64,000 nucleotides of DNA from Flavivirga rizhaonensis (GCF_004791695.1 NZ_SRSO01000026.1:1-64000), one strand, 5' to 3'. Shown: positions 42,924 to 52,673, counted from the stretch's first letter. The notes: generated by a model from the letters alone, not told the origin. Translations and numbers: made by a program.

Positions 42924-44867
42924 CTATTTGTCTAAGTTTTCACGTTCTTCTTTTTCAAAAGCGCGTTCTCCAAATATTTTTTCAAGATTATCTTTAAAGA
43001 TAACTTCTTTTTCAAGAAGAACTTCGGCAAGCTCTGTTAATTTATCTTTATTATCTTCAAGTAATTTGATAGCTCGTTGGTATTGTTTTTCAATAATATC
43101 TGAAATTTCTTTGTCAATCAATTCTGCTGTTTGTTCACTATAAGGTTTTGTGAAGCCATATTCGTTTTGTCCAGAAGAATCGTAGTAAGTTAAATTTCCA
43201 ATTTTATCGCTTAACCCATATATGGTGACCATGGCTCTGGCTTGTTTAGTTACTTTTTCTAAATCACTAAGCGCACCGGTAGATATTTTATCAAAAATTA
43301 CTTTTTCTGCAGCGCGGCCTCCTAGAGCAGCACACATTTCATCTAGCATTTGTTCTGGTCTAACAATTAAACGTTCTTCTGGTAAATACCATGCGGCTCC
43401 TAACGAACGGCCACGAGGAACGATTGTTACTTTTACCAAAGGAGCAGCATGTTCAAGCATCCAGCTTACAGTGGCATGACCAGCTTCATGATAGGCAACG
43501 GCCTTTTTCTCGCTTGGTGTTATAATTTTATTTTTCTTTTCTAATCCTCCAATAATTCTGTCTACAGCATCAAGAAAATCTTGCTTATCAACTGCTTTCT
43601 TGCCATTTCTGGCAGCAATTAGAGCAGCTTCGTTACAAACATTTGCAATATCTGCTCCAGAGAACCCAGGGGTTTGTTTTGATAAGAAATCAGTGTCTAA
43701 ATCTTTAGCCTTTTTTAAAGGCCTTAAATGCACTTCAAAAATTTCTTTACGTTCACGGATATCTGGCAAATCAACAAAAATTTGTCTGTCAAAACGTCCA
43801 GCACGCATTAATGCTTTATCTAAAATATCAGCTCTATTGGTAGCTGCAATTACGATAACGTTCGTATTTGTACCAAAACCGTCCATTTCTGTTAATAATT
43901 GATTTAGTGTATTTTCACGCTCATCATTGCTTCCAGACATAGCATTTTTACCTCTGGCACGACCAATAGCATCTATTTCATCTATAAAAATAATGGAAGG
44001 TGATTTTTCTTTGGCTTGTTTAAATAAATCTCGAACACGAGAAGCACCAACACCAACAAACATTTCAACAAAATCTGAACCTGATAATGAGAAGAAAGGT
44101 ACCTTGGCTTCACCCGCAACGGCTCTGGCTAATAAAGTCTTTCCTGTTCCTGGAGGGCCTACAAGTAAAGCACCTTTTGGAATTTTACCACCTAGTGTTG
44201 TATATTTTTCTGGGAATTTAAGGAAATCTACAATCTCTTGAACTTCTTCTTTAGCACCTTCTAAACCGGCAACATCTTTGAATGTTGTTTTTACTTCGGT
44301 ATTCTGGTCAAAAAGTTTTGCTTTAGATTTTCCGATATTAAAAATCTGTCCACCTGCACCACCACCTGCACCACCAGACATACGTCTCATGATAAAAATC
44401 CAAACACCAATAAGTAAAATAAAAGGGAGTATACCCATTAAAAGATTGCCCCAATCATTGGTTTCGGTATCAAAGGTTATGACAGGTTTAACCGCTAAAT
44501 CTTTTGTAAGTTCGTTTAAACGATTCTCAAAATTTTGAAGATCACCAAATTCAAACTTATAGTTTGGTAGTTTTGTAGCAGAAGGGATAAGTGTTGTTGG
44601 CTTCGAGTTTTTATGAACTTCTTTCGCCTCAGCATCTTTAGTTAAATAAACTCTAGCTACGCGTGTATTCTTTACAATATCAACTTTTTCAACGTCACCA
44701 TCTTCTAAAAACCTAAAAAAGTCTGAAGGCGTGGTCATGTTGCCATCTTGATAGCTTCCATTGCTAAATAATTGGAAGCCTAAGAAAACAGCTATTAATA
44801 TTCCATAAATCCAGTATGGACTAAATTTTGGTTTTTTATCTTTTAAATTTTTTTTATCGTTTGCCAT
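42924..44867 (-). CDS. ftsH: ATP-dependent zinc metalloprotease FtsH
   Basis: 647 aa membrane-anchored AAA+ protease. Two membrane segments (about 18-35 and 141-160) enclose a periplasmic domain. Walker A GPPGTGKT (237-244), Walker B IIFIDEIDAIG (about 292-302) and zinc motif HEAGH (460-464) are intact. A Gly-rich stretch (GGAGGGAGGQ) follows the second helix. Degrades misfolded membrane proteins and short-lived regulators. It starts 10 bp after rsfS in the same operon. Confidence 0.97.
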   Translation of the reverse strand: MANDKKNLKDKKPKFSPYWIYGILIAVFLGFQLFSNGSYQDGNMTTPSDFFRFLEDGDVEKVDIVKNTRVARVYLTKDAEAKEVHKNSKPTTLIPSATKLPNYKFEFGDLQNFENRLNELTKDLAVKPVITFDTETNDWGNLLMGILPFILLIGVWIFIMRRMSGGAGGGAGGQIFNIGKSKAKLFDQNTEVKTTFKDVAGLEGAKEEVQEIVDFLKFPEKYTTLGGKIPKGALLVGPPGTGKTLLARAVAGEAKVPFFSLSGSDFVEMFVGVGASRVRDLFKQAKEKSPSIIFIDEIDAIGRARGKNAMSGSNDERENTLNQLLTEMDGFGTNTNVIVIAATNRADILDKALMRAGRFDRQIFVDLPDIRERKEIFEVHLRPLKKAKDLDTDFLSKQTPGFSGADIANVCNEAALIAARNGKKAVDKQDFLDAVDRIIGGLEKKNKIITPSEKKAVAYHEAGHATVSWMLEHAAPLVKVTIVPRGRSLGAAWYLPEERLIVRPEQMLDEMCAALGGRAAEKVIFDKISTGALSDLEKVTKQARAMVTIYGLSDKIGNLTYYDSSGQNEYGFTKPYSEQTAELIDKEISDIIEKQYQRAIKLLEDNKDKLTELAEVLLEKEVIFKDNLEKIFGERAFEKEERENLDK

Positions 44868-44876
44868 CTGATTTTT

Positions 44877-45248
44877 TTAGTAGCTGGTTTCTATAACTGT
44901 TGTTTTTGCATCTCCCCAAAGACTTTCAATATCGTAATACTCTCTAATGTGTTTTTGAAATACATGTACTACCACATTTACATAATCTATTAATACCCAC
45001 TCGGCATTATCGACTCCTTCGGTATGCCAAGGATTGTCTTTAAGCTCTTTGCTTACTTTTTTTTGTATTGAATTGACTATGGCGTTTACTTGTGTGTTTG
45101 AAGTACCTTCACAAATTATAAAGTAATCACAAACCGTATTTTCAATCTTTCTTAAATCTAGGATATTTATTTTCTTACCTTTAACATCTTCAATGCCATT
45201 TATTATTATAGATATTAATTGGTCTGCGCTTATATTTTCTTTCGCCAT
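44877..45248 (-). CDS. rsfS: Ribosomal silencing factor RsfS
   Basis: 123 aa. Binds uL14 and blocks subunit joining in starvation. The Iojap/RsfS motifs DYFIICEGTSNTQVNAI, WHTEGVDNAEWVLIDYVNVVVHVF and REYYDIESLWGDA are complete. First gene of the ftsH operon, with a promoter box just upstream. Confidence 0.94.
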   Translation of the reverse strand: MAKENISADQLISIIINGIEDVKGKKINILDLRKIENTVCDYFIICEGTSNTQVNAIVNSIQKKVSKELKDNPWHTEGVDNAEWVLIDYVNVVVHVFQKHIREYYDIESLWGDAKTTVIETSY

Positions 45249-45267
45249 TAATTTTATTTAATTTATG

Positions 45268-45275
45268 CAAAGTTA
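45268..45275 (-). promoter_or_regulatory. -7 box of the rsfS-ftsH operon
   Basis: On the minus strand TAACTTTG matches TAnnTTTG, 19 bases before the rsfS ATG. birA starts in the opposite direction 66 bp away, so this is a divergent promoter region. Confidence 0.6.
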
Positions 45276-45341
45276 TTATTTTTTTAGTTCTTTATACTTT
45301 AAAATAATCATAAGATTTTTTAGTGTCATAATAACTTCTAT

Positions 45342-46073
45342 ATGTTTATAGTCAAACTTAATGCCATCGATTCCACAAATAGCTATTTGCGAAAGCTTAG
45401 CGTCGATGAAACTATAGATGATTATACAACTGTTATAGCAAAAAAACAAACACGAGGACGCGGACAAATGGGAACGGTTTGGGATTCGCAAGCATCTAAA
45501 AATCTTACGTTTAGCGTTTTTAAAAATGTGTCTCAGTTATATTTAGAACATCCTTTTTATATAAGCGTTGTTACCTCTTTAGCTTTGTTGAAGACGTTAC
45601 AACTTTTTTCAATTCCTCGATTAAGTGTGAAATGGCCAAACGACATTTTGTCAGAAAACAAAAAGATTTGCGGCATTTTAATTGAAAATGTCATAAAACA
45701 AAATAGTATTAAAGCCTCTGTTATTGGTATAGGTCTAAATGTAAATCAAACCAAATTTGAGAATTTACCCAAAGCCTCTTCTTTAAAAATTATATCTGGA
45801 AAAGTTTTTAATTTAGATGAAATAGTTCATGAAATTTTAAAAAACTTAAAACATTATTTTCTTCTTTTAGAAAAAGGAAATTATGATCTTTTAAAAAAGG
45901 ACTATGAAGCTTATTTGTTTAGAAAAAATAAACCTTCAACATTTAAAGATGAAGAAGGTATTGTGTTTTCTGGTTTTATAAAAGGGATTTCCAAGTCTGG
46001 AAATCTTCAGGTTTTGTTAGAAGATGATATTATAAAAGAGTTTGATTTAAAAACGATTACCCTTTTATATTAA
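45342..46073 (+). CDS. birA: Biotin-[acetyl-CoA-carboxylase] ligase
   Basis: 243 aa. Attaches biotin to carboxyl-carrier domains. IDSTNSYLRKL, KKQTRGRGQMGTVWDS (biotinyl-AMP loop), SVKWPNDILSENKKICGILIE and IGIGLNVNQ are the defining motifs. No N-terminal helix-turn-helix, so it is the class I ligase without repressor function. Its 3' end overlaps the convergent SRPBCC gene by 4 bp. Confidence 0.95.
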   Translation: MFIVKLNAIDSTNSYLRKLSVDETIDDYTTVIAKKQTRGRGQMGTVWDSQASKNLTFSVFKNVSQLYLEHPFYISVVTSLALLKTLQLFSIPRLSVKWPNDILSENKKICGILIENVIKQNSIKASVIGIGLNVNQTKFENLPKASSLKIISGKVFNLDEIVHEILKNLKHYFLLLEKGNYDLLKKDYEAYLFRKNKPSTFKDEEGIVFSGFIKGISKSGNLQVLLEDDIIKEFDLKTITLLY

Positions 46074-46465
46074 ATAGCATTAGGAATACTTGTAGCAAGT
46101 GTTTCAATAAATTTACTAATAGGACTTTTTATCATCATCGCCATCATTGGATTAAATTCTCCAGTAAATTCTAATTGAACTTGGCTAGAAGTTTCGTCTA
46201 TTTCAGTAATGTTTCCAATAAGAGAAAAATCTAATTTTCCACCAGCAGCTCCTAAAACTATTTTATTCGGTGCTATAGCTTCTTTCTTTTTAAGAACAAT
46301 TTCTGGCATACCTTTTAAAGCAAATAAAAATTTGTCTTTTTCTAAAACTTCAAATTTACTAATATTTTCAGGCATTAAAGCTTCGAAATTTTTAACATCA
46401 GATAAAAAATCAAATACTTCTTGAGGGGATTTACCAACGTTAATTTTTGGAGATTCTAAATTCAT
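46070..46465 (-). CDS. SRPBCC-family (START-like) protein
   Basis: 131 aa helix-grip fold: SPQEVFDFLSDVKNFEALMPENI, beta strands with GNITEIDETSSQVQLEFTGEF, and a C-terminal helix PISKFIETLATSI. Such proteins bind hydrophobic ligands. It is 25 bp downstream of pyrE on the same strand, and convergent with birA. Confidence 0.82.
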   Translation of the reverse strand: MNLESPKINVGKSPQEVFDFLSDVKNFEALMPENISKFEVLEKDKFLFALKGMPEIVLKKKEAIAPNKIVLGAAGGKLDFSLIGNITEIDETSSQVQLEFTGEFNPMMAMMIKSPISKFIETLATSIPNAI

Positions 46466-46490
46466 TATTTTTATTTTAATAAAGGGTATA

Positions 46491-47135
46491 TCAATTAGCG
46501 TTCCATTCTGTAGGATTGCTATTCCATTCAGATAATGTCTTTAATTCTTTTTCAGAAATATAATTTGTGTCTAAAGCTTGTTCCAATAAGCTTTCATAAT
46601 TACTAAGTGTTTGTAGTTCAATTTGTTCCTTGTCGAAATTTTCGGTAGCAATATCAAAACCGTAAGTAAAAATGGCAATCATCCCCTTTACATTTATCTT
46701 AGCATCTTTTAAAGCTTTTACAGCATTTAAACTACTTTTTCCTGTGCTTATTAAATCTTCAACAACAACAACATTTTGTCCACCTTCAATAAAACCTTCT
46801 ATTTGATTTTTTCTACCATGTCCTTTAGCATCAGGTCTTACATATATAAAAGGCAAACCTAAATAATCCGCAACTAGCATGCCTATACCAATAGCTCCAG
46901 TTGCAACACCAGCAATAGCATCTGGTTTACCATATTTATTTTCAATAAACTTACTCATTGTTTCACTAATATAATTTCGAATTAGCGGAAACGATAATAC
47001 AATACGGTTATCACAATAAATAGGCGATTTCCATCCAGAAGCCCAAGTAAAAGGCTCTTTTGGACTAAGTTTTATAGCATTAATCTGTAGTAAAACTTCA
47101 GCAGTTTTTTTGGCGGTGTCTTTATTAAAAATCAT
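46491..47135 (-). CDS. pyrE: Orotate phosphoribosyltransferase
   Basis: 214 aa. Makes orotidine monophosphate from orotate and PRPP. FTWASGWKSPIYCDNR, AGVATGAIGIGMLVADYLGLP, KGHGRKNQIEG (active-site loop) and the PRPP motif VVVVEDLISTGKSS are present. The frame is open upstream to 47207, but I chose the ATG at 47135 because family members start with a similar MIFN-type end and a -7 box sits immediately before it. Confidence 0.93.
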   Translation of the reverse strand: MIFNKDTAKKTAEVLLQINAIKLSPKEPFTWASGWKSPIYCDNRIVLSFPLIRNYISETMSKFIENKYGKPDAIAGVATGAIGIGMLVADYLGLPFIYVRPDAKGHGRKNQIEGFIEGGQNVVVVEDLISTGKSSLNAVKALKDAKINVKGMIAIFTYGFDIATENFDKEQIELQTLSNYESLLEQALDTNYISEKELKTLSEWNSNPTEWNAN

Positions 47136-47140
47136 GCAGG

Positions 47141-47148
47141 CAAAATTA
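47141..47148 (-). promoter_or_regulatory. -7 box of pyrE; leaderless transcript likely
   Basis: On the minus strand TAATTTTG matches TAnnTTTG and ends five bases before the ATG. This supports the shorter pyrE start and implies an mRNA with almost no leader. Confidence 0.55.
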
Positions 47149-47266
47149 CGTATAAATTTAGATTTAACTATGAGTTGCTTAACGAATAAAAATATTTTTT
47201 TCAACAATGACTAGATTGCAACTAAAAATTATATTTTTACCATATTCTAATTGTTAGTTGTAAAGT

Positions 47267-47848
47267 ATGTATAAAGTTTTTGTGGGGGACAAACCTATAA
47301 TATTAACAACTAAAGTTGAACAAGAAGTCAACTTTAAAAACTATTTACTTGATACTGTAAATATTGGGAAAGTTATTAAGGAACTTAACACAACTTCTTT
47401 AAATGAAGTTCGGCTTATTCATAAAAATGAAGATAAACTTCTAAAAAAAACCTTAAAAAAATTGCCTAATGTAATAGCTGGTGGAGGTAAAGTATATAAT
47501 AAGAATAATGATATCTTATTTATATTCAGAAATGATAAATGGGATTTGCCTAAAGGAAAGGTAGAAGGTAATGAAACTATTGAAAAAACAGCAATTCGGG
47601 AAGTGTCTGAAGAAACTGGAGTTGCTGGATTAGAGATTACAAAACCTTTAGAGACCACCTATCATATTTTTAAGCGTAACGGCAGACATAAGATAAAAAT
47701 CACTTATTGGTTTGAAATGAAGACTAATTTTAATGGTAATTTATATGGACAAGAAGAAGAAGGAATTACCAAGGTTGAATGGTTAAACAAAAATCAAACT
47801 AAAGAAGCTCTTGCTAATTCTTATGCTAATATTAAGTTGCTGATTTAA
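47267..47848 (+). CDS. Nudix hydrolase
   Basis: 193 aa. The Nudix box spans the glycine of KGKVEGNE to ETIEKTAIREVSEETGV, complete with the REVSEE metal residues (about 104-126). An N-terminal segment of about 70 residues (VGDKPIILTTKVEQ, LNEVRLIHKNEDKLLKKTL) is extra and common in Bacteroidota homologues. Substrate unknown; nucleotide-diphosphate pools or mRNA caps are possible. Divergent from pyrE with 131 bp between. Confidence 0.9.
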   Translation: MYKVFVGDKPIILTTKVEQEVNFKNYLLDTVNIGKVIKELNTTSLNEVRLIHKNEDKLLKKTLKKLPNVIAGGGKVYNKNNDILFIFRNDKWDLPKGKVEGNETIEKTAIREVSEETGVAGLEITKPLETTYHIFKRNGRHKIKITYWFEMKTNFNGNLYGQEEEGITKVEWLNKNQTKEALANSYANIKLLI

Positions 47849-47970
47849 AAATCATTAAATAGTCTTTGCTTAAATCGGTTATTATTTTGATTTACTGATG
47901 CCTAGATTTAAAATGGTAAGGTTGAAACTTATGTGAAAAAAAACTTAAGTAGTTTGTGACGCATTGTTGT

Positions 47971-49719
47971 TTAAAAAGGTATGTTTATCCTGTATACAGG
48001 ATATTGCATATGAGCGTTTTCATAATGTTCACTTTGCTTGTGTATCCAATTTAATTGTTCATACCAATTATTATTGAATTCTTTAATGTCTTTTTTGCGA
48101 AGCTCAAAAGCTTCTCTTAGTTTAGGATTGTTGTTTAACAGTTCTAAAGCTTTGTCTTCCCATACATAAGGCGAGAACCCTTCTTTTTGCTGTAAAATGG
48201 AGTCAAAGAAGTTCCAGTTAAAAAAAGAATCTGGTGCTTCTGGTTCTAGAGTTTCTAATAAATACCTAAGAGCATACTGATGTGTATAAATAATATAATC
48301 ACCTTTTGTGAAATGGACTTCTTTTTCGGTTTTAACAACCTTGGTATTATAATGCAGATAGTGGCCTTCATAAGGTGTTTTTCGAGTGTCATAATTGCTA
48401 ATTTTATACAATTCAACTGCAATTATTGAATCTTTTTTAAGAGTAGTCATCTCTACTTGATTCAGTTTTAAAAGCTCAATAATATTATGCCAGCTTTTAG
48501 GTATTATATAAGCGCTAGGAACTTTAACTTCTAAACTAGGTTTAAAATAGTTTTGATAATTAACTTCTTTGGTGAATGGTCTATTTCTGTTGTATTTTAA
48601 TCGGTTGGTTCCTGTTACTTCACTTGTAATTAGTTCACCTTCAAAACCTTTGAAATTTAAAACTGTAACTTTTGTTGTGTCTATTTCCCAAAGAAGAGGA
48701 TAGGTTTTTCCATAGCCATCAAGGTTTTCTTTTAAATGAAGTCGCTTCTGTTGTATTTCAATATGGTCCTCTTCTATTACTTCAATCATACTTTTCATAA
48801 GTTCGTAAGTGCCTTCAACACGTTGTTTGTATGGTTTAAGCATATGGGTTTCTACCATTATGCCAAGTGTATTGAACAGTGTCGTGTAGCCTGTTGAATA
48901 TCTAGGAGAATCCATAAATTGAGAAAAACCTTTTTCTGGAACTTCATTAAAAACATTAACATAAGGTGTAATATCCCATTTTTTTAATGCCAGTTTTTGT
49001 TCAAGTTTTGGCATCATACTATTATGGATATATTCACCTAAATCACCTCCTAATTTATTGTGTTGTGTAAATAAATGAGTAAGAGTATATTGGTAATCTG
49101 CACCATTACTTACATGGTTGTCAATAAAAACATCTGGTTTTACCAAATGAAAAATTTGAGTAAATGTCTTTGCATTTTTAGTATCACATTTAATGAAATC
49201 ACGATTTAAATCATAGTTTCTTGCATTTCCCCTAAAACCATATTCTTTTGGTCCGTTTTGGTTGGTTCGGGTATTCGAATTTCTATTAAGGCTACCACCA
49301 ATATTGTAAATAGGAATAGTTACCAATACGGTTTCTTTTGGGGTTTTAATTTTGCCCTGAACAATATCTCTGAAAAGTATCATCGTTGCATCAATACCAT
49401 CACTTTCTCCAGGATGAATACCATTATTTATTAACAAAATACTTTTTTTATTCTTACGAACTTTCGAAAAATCGAATTCTTTATTTGGGTTAAGGGTTAC
49501 TATGTGTAAAGGTTTACCCGAATCTGTTTCTCCTATAGTTTGTATAGAAATTTCTGAATACACTTCTGCCAAATGTGTATAAAACGCTATCATTTGTTGA
49601 TACGTTGCTGTCTCTAATCCTTTCGATTTTTCGAAATGTGTTTCAAAATTATATGTTGGTTTTTTATTTGAATTAGTACAAGAAATGCAAAAAATTAGGG
49701 AGATAAATATTAACCTCAT
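47971..49719 (-). CDS. M14-family zinc carboxypeptidase, lipoprotein
   Basis: 582 aa. Lipobox signal MRLIFISLIFCISC, acylated Cys 14. The M14 domain (about 35-330) shows zinc ligands H102/E105 in GIHPGESDG, the RDFIKCD and FIDNHVSNGAD segments, and the likely catalytic Glu in LGIMVETHML. A second, beta-rich region (330-582) is of unknown role. Probably at the outer membrane or cell surface, trimming peptides. Confidence 0.88.
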   Translation of the reverse strand: MRLIFISLIFCISCTNSNKKPTYNFETHFEKSKGLETATYQQMIAFYTHLAEVYSEISIQTIGETDSGKPLHIVTLNPNKEFDFSKVRKNKKSILLINNGIHPGESDGIDATMILFRDIVQGKIKTPKETVLVTIPIYNIGGSLNRNSNTRTNQNGPKEYGFRGNARNYDLNRDFIKCDTKNAKTFTQIFHLVKPDVFIDNHVSNGADYQYTLTHLFTQHNKLGGDLGEYIHNSMMPKLEQKLALKKWDITPYVNVFNEVPEKGFSQFMDSPRYSTGYTTLFNTLGIMVETHMLKPYKQRVEGTYELMKSMIEVIEEDHIEIQQKRLHLKENLDGYGKTYPLLWEIDTTKVTVLNFKGFEGELITSEVTGTNRLKYNRNRPFTKEVNYQNYFKPSLEVKVPSAYIIPKSWHNIIELLKLNQVEMTTLKKDSIIAVELYKISNYDTRKTPYEGHYLHYNTKVVKTEKEVHFTKGDYIIYTHQYALRYLLETLEPEAPDSFFNWNFFDSILQQKEGFSPYVWEDKALELLNNNPKLREAFELRKKDIKEFNNNWYEQLNWIHKQSEHYENAHMQYPVYRINIPF

Positions 49720-49883
49720 GTTTTAATAAATCTGGAATTATTCTATAAAGATATTCTTAAAAAATTTAAAATTAGAAAAAAATAACTAACTTACAGGTGT
49801 AGGTATTGCCCTTCGTTATTGTTGAAAAGGTGGTTTTTTGAAGTTTTTTGTATTTTTATTAATCTCTAAAAAATGATTTTATT

Positions 49884-50249
49884 ATGAGAAATTATAAGTT
49901 ATCTTTTGGTACTATTTTTATCATAAGAAACAATTTAGCAGAAATAATTGCTAATGAAGGGGTTTTAATGGACGAAATGAAGGTTGTTGAGCTTCACGAT
50001 TTTTTATTAGATAAATTAGAAGCTCCGTTCTCGCTATTAGTCAATAAAAAGCACTCCTATAGCTATACATTTCAAGCCCAAAGAAAGATTGCTCATTTAA
50101 AAGGAATAAAAGCATTAGCGATCGTTATTGGTACTAGTGGTGCATTAATGTCTATTAAAACATTATTAAGTATTAATGGAAATACCAATAAGAATGTTAA
50201 ATTATTTCAAGATAGGGAAGAAGCTTTAATGTGGGTTAATAAAAATTAA
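49884..50249 (+). CDS. STAS/SpoIIAA-like small protein
   Basis: 121 aa. The pattern of alternating strands and helices (IIRNNLAEIIANEGVLMDEM, FSLLVNKKHSYSYTFQAQ, IKALAIVIGTSGALMSIKTL) resembles STAS/SEC14-like proteins common in Flavobacteriaceae. It has no catalytic signature. It precedes the SulP transporter by 117 bp, but the latter has its own promoter. Confidence 0.6.
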   Translation: MRNYKLSFGTIFIIRNNLAEIIANEGVLMDEMKVVELHDFLLDKLEAPFSLLVNKKHSYSYTFQAQRKIAHLKGIKALAIVIGTSGALMSIKTLLSINGNTNKNVKLFQDREEALMWVNKN

Positions 50250-50316
50250 TTCACTGATTTAAAGTGTTTTATTTAATATTTTTAGTATTGTTCTCTATCA
50301 AAATGAAGATTACTTA

Positions 50317-50346
50317 TTGCTTCTCTGTATTTTAAGTGTAAATTTG
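50317..50346 (+). promoter_or_regulatory. Promoter of the SulP-like gene
   Basis: TTG (50317-50319), 19-bp spacer, TAAATTTG (50339-50346). Good match to the Bacteroidota consensus; ATG 20 bp downstream. Confidence 0.65.
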
Positions 50347-50365
50347 CACCTTCAAAAAATAAGCC

Positions 50366-51979
50366 ATGACAGAATTTATTAGAAAGCGCACAGCGAATGC
50401 TAAAAACGATATTTTAAGTGGAATAACAGTAGCTTTGGCTTTAGTACCAGAAGCTGTTGCTTTTGCGTTTGTAGCAGGTGTAGACCCATTAGTTGGTTTA
50501 TATGCTGCTTTTATGATAGGCTTAATTACTGCTATTTTTGGTGGTCGTCCAGGTATGATTAGCGGTGCAACAGGTGCTTTGGCTGTGGTTATGGTAAGTT
50601 TAGTTGCAGAAGGAAATGCTTTTGGGGCAGAAGGAGAAAATCTTGGTCTTTATTACTTATTTGCTACGGTTATTTTAATGGGGGTTATACAAATGTTTGC
50701 AGGTGTTTTAAAACTTGGGAAATTTGTAAGATTGATTCCGCACCCAGTTATGATGGGATTTGTTAATGGATTAGCGATCGTGATTTTTTTAGCACAACTA
50801 AAAATGTTCAAGGATGTTAATGGTGATTGGTTTAGTGGGGCACAAATGTGGACTATGTTAGCTCTCGTAGTTTTAACTATGGGAATTATGTTTGGTTTAC
50901 CTAAACTAACTAAAAAATTACCGGAAGCTTTAGTTGCTATTTTAGTAGTCTCTGCTATTGCCATTTTTGGTAATTTTGATGTAGCAACCGTGGGTAGTTT
51001 TATTCGAGATGGAGGTGGTGAGGGTTTGAAAGGAGGCTTACCACAATTCCAAACAGAGATATTTAGTAAAGTGCCATTTAATTGGCAAACTATAAGATTT
51101 ATTGGCCCTTATGCTTTAATATTAGCGGCTATAGGTTTAATCGAATCTTTAATGACATTAAACCTTGTTGACGAATTAACAGATACGCGAGGAAATACTA
51201 ATAGAGAATGTATGGCGCAAGGAGGCGCAAATGTTATTACTGGGTTATTTGGTGGTATGGGAGGTTGTGCTATGATTGGGCAATCACTTATTAATATAAA
51301 AGGAGGTGGACGTGGTAGATTGTCTGGTATTGTTGCAGCACTAGCTTTATTAGCTTTTATTCTATTCGCATCTGGACTTATAGAACAAGTGCCAATTGCA
51401 GCTTTAGTAGGCGTTATGTTTATGGTTGTAATAGGTACGTTTGCCTGGAGTAGTTTTAGAATTTTAAATAAAATTCCAGTGACTGATGTTATTGTTTTAA
51501 TAGCGGTGTCTGCGTTGACAGTTATTTTTGATTTAGCAGTTGCAGTAATAGCTGGTGTTATTATAAGTGCTTTAGTATTTTCTTGGGAAAATGCGAAACG
51601 TATTAGAGCCAGAAAACGTATGCGTGAAGATGGTACTAAAATATACGAAATTTGGGGACCTTTATTTTTTGGATCTATAATCGCTTTTAATGAAAAGTTT
51701 GATGTAAAAAATGATCCACAACAGGTAGAGGTAGATTTTGTAGAGTCGAGGATAAGTGATCATTCTGCTATAGAGGCTATTTTTAATTTAGTTAATAAGT
51801 ATGAAGCAGAAGGAAAAACGATAAAGTTAAAGCACTTAAGTGAAGATTGTAAAATCTTATTATATAAGTCTAGTCCAAAATTTAGAGAAGTTATAGTAGA
51901 AGATATTGACGATCCACGTTATCATTTAGCCGAAAACCCAGAGGCATTTACCAAAGGGCTTTCAGAGTATAAGTTGTAG
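50366..51979 (+). CDS. SulP/SLC26-family anion transporter
   Basis: 537 aa. Begins with the SulP signature KNDILSGITVALALVPEAVAFAFVAGVDPLVGLYAAFMIG and has 10-14 membrane helices to about residue 415. A C-terminal STAS domain follows (about 425-520; YEIWGPLFFGSIIAFNEKFD). The substrate may be sulfate or bicarbonate. The TTAGGAG array begins 5 bp after its stop. Confidence 0.92.
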   Translation: MTEFIRKRTANAKNDILSGITVALALVPEAVAFAFVAGVDPLVGLYAAFMIGLITAIFGGRPGMISGATGALAVVMVSLVAEGNAFGAEGENLGLYYLFATVILMGVIQMFAGVLKLGKFVRLIPHPVMMGFVNGLAIVIFLAQLKMFKDVNGDWFSGAQMWTMLALVVLTMGIMFGLPKLTKKLPEALVAILVVSAIAIFGNFDVATVGSFIRDGGGEGLKGGLPQFQTEIFSKVPFNWQTIRFIGPYALILAAIGLIESLMTLNLVDELTDTRGNTNRECMAQGGANVITGLFGGMGGCAMIGQSLINIKGGGRGRLSGIVAALALLAFILFASGLIEQVPIAALVGVMFMVVIGTFAWSSFRILNKIPVTDVIVLIAVSALTVIFDLAVAVIAGVIISALVFSWENAKRIRARKRMREDGTKIYEIWGPLFFGSIIAFNEKFDVKNDPQQVEVDFVESRISDHSAIEAIFNLVNKYEAEGKTIKLKHLSEDCKILLYKSSPKFREVIVEDIDDPRYHLAENPEAFTKGLSEYKL

Positions 51980-51984
51980 TATTG

Positions 51985-52026
51985 TTAGGAGTTAGGAGTT
52001 AGGAGTTAGGAGTTAGGAGTTAGGAG
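51985..52026 (+). repeat. Six tandem heptamers TTAGGAG
   Basis: Six exact units directly after the stop codon of the SulP gene, in its coding sense. Same heptamer, same position relative to a stop codon, as the 11-unit array at 14256-14332. Confidence 0.95.
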
Positions 52027-52052
52027 TTTTTCATTTTATCAAGAACCAAATA

Positions 52053-52223
52053 CTACCTCATTGGTCTTTTTAATTGTTCTTTTACACGATCAAAAGACTT
52101 TTTACTGGCACGCTCCCATCTGTAAATTTTATACTTTTTACCTTTACTTGCTTCAAGTTTAGCATCTTTTTCACGCTTATCTCTTACCCAATTAAACCTT
52201 TTTTTAATAATAGTCGTTCCTAA
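52053..52223 (-). CDS. Small basic protein, start uncertain (possible frameshift)
   Basis: A 56-codon minus-strand frame without ATG, GTG or TTG start: KKRFNWVRDKREKDAKLEAS, KGKKYKIYRWERASKKSFDR, VKEQLKRPMR. The amino-acid pattern looks selected. It abuts the HEAT gene, whose stop lies 4 nt inside this frame. A neighbouring frame offers ATG-ATG 10 bases upstream, separated by an A7 run where one indel would join them. Either a non-standard start (ATT) or a slippage site or frameshift; function unknown. Confidence 0.45.
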   Translation of the reverse strand, partial: LGTTIIKKRFNWVRDKREKDAKLEASKGKKYKIYRWERASKKSFDRVKEQLKRPMR

Positions 52224-52498
52224 TCATCATCGCAACCAATTATTTCAAGAGCATTTAAAGCTGCAATAGATACATTATGTACATTGTCATTAATAGCTCT
52301 AAAAAGTATTGGAACTGAAGACGTATAACCAGTTTCACCAAGAGCTTCAGCCGCTAATTTTCTAGTTTTGTAATTACCATGTTCTAATACATACTCTATT
52401 CTTTTAACTTTTTTTGTTGATATCCATGTTTGAATATCTCTTTCAGAAGGCTGAATAAGTTTTAACTTAATAAGTATGTATTTGATTTCTTGTAGCAT
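52220..52498 (-). CDS. HEAT-repeat protein
   Basis: 92 aa containing two HEAT-like helical repeats (YKTRKLAAEALGETGYTSSV and VHNVSIAALNALEIIGCDD). Such short solenoids mediate protein contacts. No enzyme signature. It is followed on the same strand by the small basic ORF at 52053. Confidence 0.75.
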   Translation of the reverse strand: MLQEIKYILIKLKLIQPSERDIQTWISTKKVKRIEYVLEHGNYKTRKLAAEALGETGYTSSVPILFRAINDNVHNVSIAALNALEIIGCDDD

Positions 52499-52673
52499 GA
52501 ATTGTTAGAAGTCATTGTTTACTTATTAGTATAGAATAAATGAAATTTGTTACTAATAAACTACAACCATAGTCTTTTAGCATATCATAGAAATTAATCG
52601 CTGTATATAATAAAAATGGCAAACAAGGGAATAAAATGATGATTTAGAGGAAAGGCAAAATTAGTTCAATCAA

